Assembly: GCF_000812865.1 (NCBI RefSeq)
Contig: NZ_JSYL01000003.1
Location: forward strand, 1-64,000
DNA: 64,000 nt
Direction of reading: 5' to 3'
Origin: Kaistella jeonii
GTDB taxonomy: Bacteria > Bacteroidota > Bacteroidia > Flavobacteriales > Weeksellaceae
Made by a program: the position numbers and the translations under genes. A model generated the notes under the pieces. The model did no database searches. It saw nothing but the letters and a program-made list of their open reading frames with translations, and was not told where the DNA came from. This document shows positions 62,900 to 64,000 of this stretch, one piece after another (the first letter of the stretch is position 1; each line of letters starts with the position of its first letter).

Positions 62900-63547
62900 A
62901 TGTTAGATCACATTCCTTATTTACCTTATTTAATAAGCGCTTTTATCGGTATAGGATTAGCTGCAGCAACAGGTTTTAGAGTGTTCTTACCGATGTTTGC
63001 CGTAAGTTTGGCATCGCACATGGGCTGGATTCCACAAAACGAAAACTTTCAATGGTTGTCGGGTTTACCAACACTTATTACAACCGGAATTGCGATGATC
63101 GTTGAGATCTTGGCATATTATATTCCCTTTGTTGACCATCTTTTAGATACCATTTCGATTCCTTTGGCAACGGTTGCAGGTTCGGTAATGTTTGCAAGTC
63201 AATTTGCAGATATTGGAACATTTCCACAATGGGCTTTAGCATTAATTGCGGGCGGAGGAACAGCCGCGGCGATCAGTTCGGGATTTGCAGGAACTCGTGC
63301 CGCATCTACAGCGACAACAGGAGGTTTTGGAAATTCTGTCGTCGCAACCACTGAAACTGCAGGCGCCGGAATTATGTCATTTTTAGCACTAGCTGCACCC
63401 GTAATTGCTTTTATTGCTGCAATTATTTTGATAATCACGGTGTTTGTTTTAGGACGAAAACTTTGGAGAAAATTCAGGAATTTTAATTCTGATAGAAACG
63501 CCAAAACGATCCAGGTAGAATCGATCGATCGGAAACATTTAGAATAA
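62900..63547 (+). CDS. DUF4126 membrane protein
   Basis: 215 residues with about five hydrophobic Gly/Ala-rich segments; the start PYLISAFIGIGLAAATGFRVFLPMF-type region (GLAAATGFRVFLP) and the GFAGTRAASTATTGG stretch are typical of DUF4126. Function unknown. The ATG at 62900 is preceded by TAGATTTG (62864-62871), so it may have its own promoter. Confidence 0.87.
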   Translation: MLDHIPYLPYLISAFIGIGLAAATGFRVFLPMFAVSLASHMGWIPQNENFQWLSGLPTLITTGIAMIVEILAYYIPFVDHLLDTISIPLATVAGSVMFASQFADIGTFPQWALALIAGGGTAAAISSGFAGTRAASTATTGGFGNSVVATTETAGAGIMSFLALAAPVIAFIAAIILIITVFVLGRKLWRKFRNFNSDRNAKTIQVESIDRKHLE

Positions 63548-63549
63548 AC

Positions 63550-63579
63550 AAAAAACGCTCATTAACGAGCGTTTTTTTT
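63550..63579. terminator. Bidirectional terminator at the end of DUF4126
   Basis: AAAAAACGCTC (63550-63560) pairs with GAGCGTTTTTTTT (63567-63579) around ATTAAC, between convergent genes. Confidence 0.9.
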
Positions 63580-64000
63580 ATGGATTTTTTCGAAGTTCTT
63601 TGATCTCCTGAATTTTCTCTTTGAATAGATCTTCTTTGTGTGGATGTTTCGTCGCTAAAGTTTCGTACGCTTTAATTGCTTTTGCATAGAGTTTTTGATC
63701 TACGTAAAGATTGGCTAAAGTTTCCGTCATTAAATGTGAAATATTCGTTCCTTTTTCTTTCACGACAAAATCAGATTCTTCCTTCAGTTTAGAAATTTTC
63801 GGTTCTTTTTCAATGAATTTTTCAATGACTGTATTCTTAACTTCAACTTTAGAAATAACTGATTTTTCTTCGATAATTTCTTCTTCTCGGTCAATTTTCA
63901 ACCAGGTTTGCCACGTATTAATGAAATTGGTAACATTACTGCTTTCGGTGATCGGTTCCGTTTCTTCAACTTTCTGAATTGCTTCCTCCGCTTTTTCCAG
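63578..64000 (-). CDS. TPR-containing protein, C-terminal part (runs off the right edge)
   Basis: The minus-strand frame is open from the window end to the stop at 63578 (140 codons visible). The C-terminal segment LANLYVDQKLYAKAIKAYETLATKHP is one tetratricopeptide repeat; upstream is a Glu/Lys-rich part and NFINTWQTWLKI. The TTG at 63901 is an internal codon and not a start. Such proteins are common in Bacteroidota; function unknown. Confidence 0.8.
   Translation of the reverse strand: MEKAEEAIQKVEETEPITESSNVTNFINTWQTWLKIDREEEIIEEKSVISKVEVKNTVIEKFIEKEPKISKLKEESDFVVKEKGTNISHLMTETLANLYVDQKLYAKAIKAYETLATKHPHKEDLFKEKIQEIKELRKNP

Noticed and set aside
63578-63901. Complete 107-residue gene starting at TTG 63901
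   Set aside because: The frame is open upstream to the window edge, so the gene is cut by the edge and the TTG is internal.
1-64000. CRISPR array, rRNA operon, prophage or insertion sequence
   Set aside because: No regularly spaced repeats, rRNA sequence, phage structural genes or transposase were seen.

Overview
The window looks like chromosome of a flavobacterium, most likely family Weeksellaceae (Chryseobacterium/Kaistella/Epilithonimonas group; inferred from protein content, not proven). Supporting signs are the low GC, Bacteroidota promoters of the TTG-N19-TAnnTTTG type, no Shine-Dalgarno signals, a GLPGLI protein, a DUF5687 ABC permease, PorD (DUF4835), a type IX secretion (T9SS) C-terminal sorting domain, an Rpb6-like omega subunit, and SufABCD iron-sulfur assembly. 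Most of the sequence is ordinary housekeeping chromosome with about 60 genes.

The left end (1-2190) is accessory DNA. A XerC/D-like tyrosine recombinase is followed on the same strand by a 61-bp palindrome, an AT-rich EF-hand/leucine-rich-repeat lipoprotein gene, a 133-nt attC-like folded site, and the start of a RelE/ParE-type toxin gene cut by the window edge. The ends of the lipoprotein unit (GTTAGCAG and CTGCTAAC) are exactly complementary, as expected for an integron gene cassette. The recombinase, however, has the residue spacing of XerD and lacks the insertion typical of IntI. This is the best candidate for an unusual system.

Region by region: 2.8-9.8 kb has gdhA, dprA, a rhomboid protease, a DUF3078 outer-membrane protein and the ComM-type ATPase. 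9.8-15.6 kb has an L,D-transpeptidase-like lipoprotein, tRNA-Val, folC and the exbB-exbD-tonB operon. 15.8-29.9 kb has a DUF885 peptidase-like lipoprotein, a four-PAS histidine kinase with its receiver, nth, bcp, sufS, glyS, pyrD and msrB. 29.9-34.5 kb is a probable heavy-metal (copper?) locus: a TonB receptor with two HMA domains, a Cys-rich protein and an HRC-repeat lipoprotein. 35.5-39.6 kb is sufABCD. 41.6-50.1 kb has the methylmalonyl-CoA mutase large subunit, a nonsense-interrupted lipoprotein gene, a T9SS-exported M43 protease, prfA and fumC. 50.2-54.8 kb has an ECF sigma/anti-sigma/barrel operon and an ABC exporter. 54.9-60.2 kb is the bamD-rpoZ-coaBC-porD-recN cluster. 61.1-63.5 kb is tatD-tcdA-rnpA-DUF4126.

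Six intergenic copies of one roughly 100-bp imperfect palindromic repeat (boxes near AGCCCyGA..GCATCCTTTT and AAAAGATAnAGTGGAAAGCrGGA) are scattered through the window. One abuts the start of fumC and one follows sufD directly. No CRISPR array, rRNA, prophage or insertion sequence was seen.
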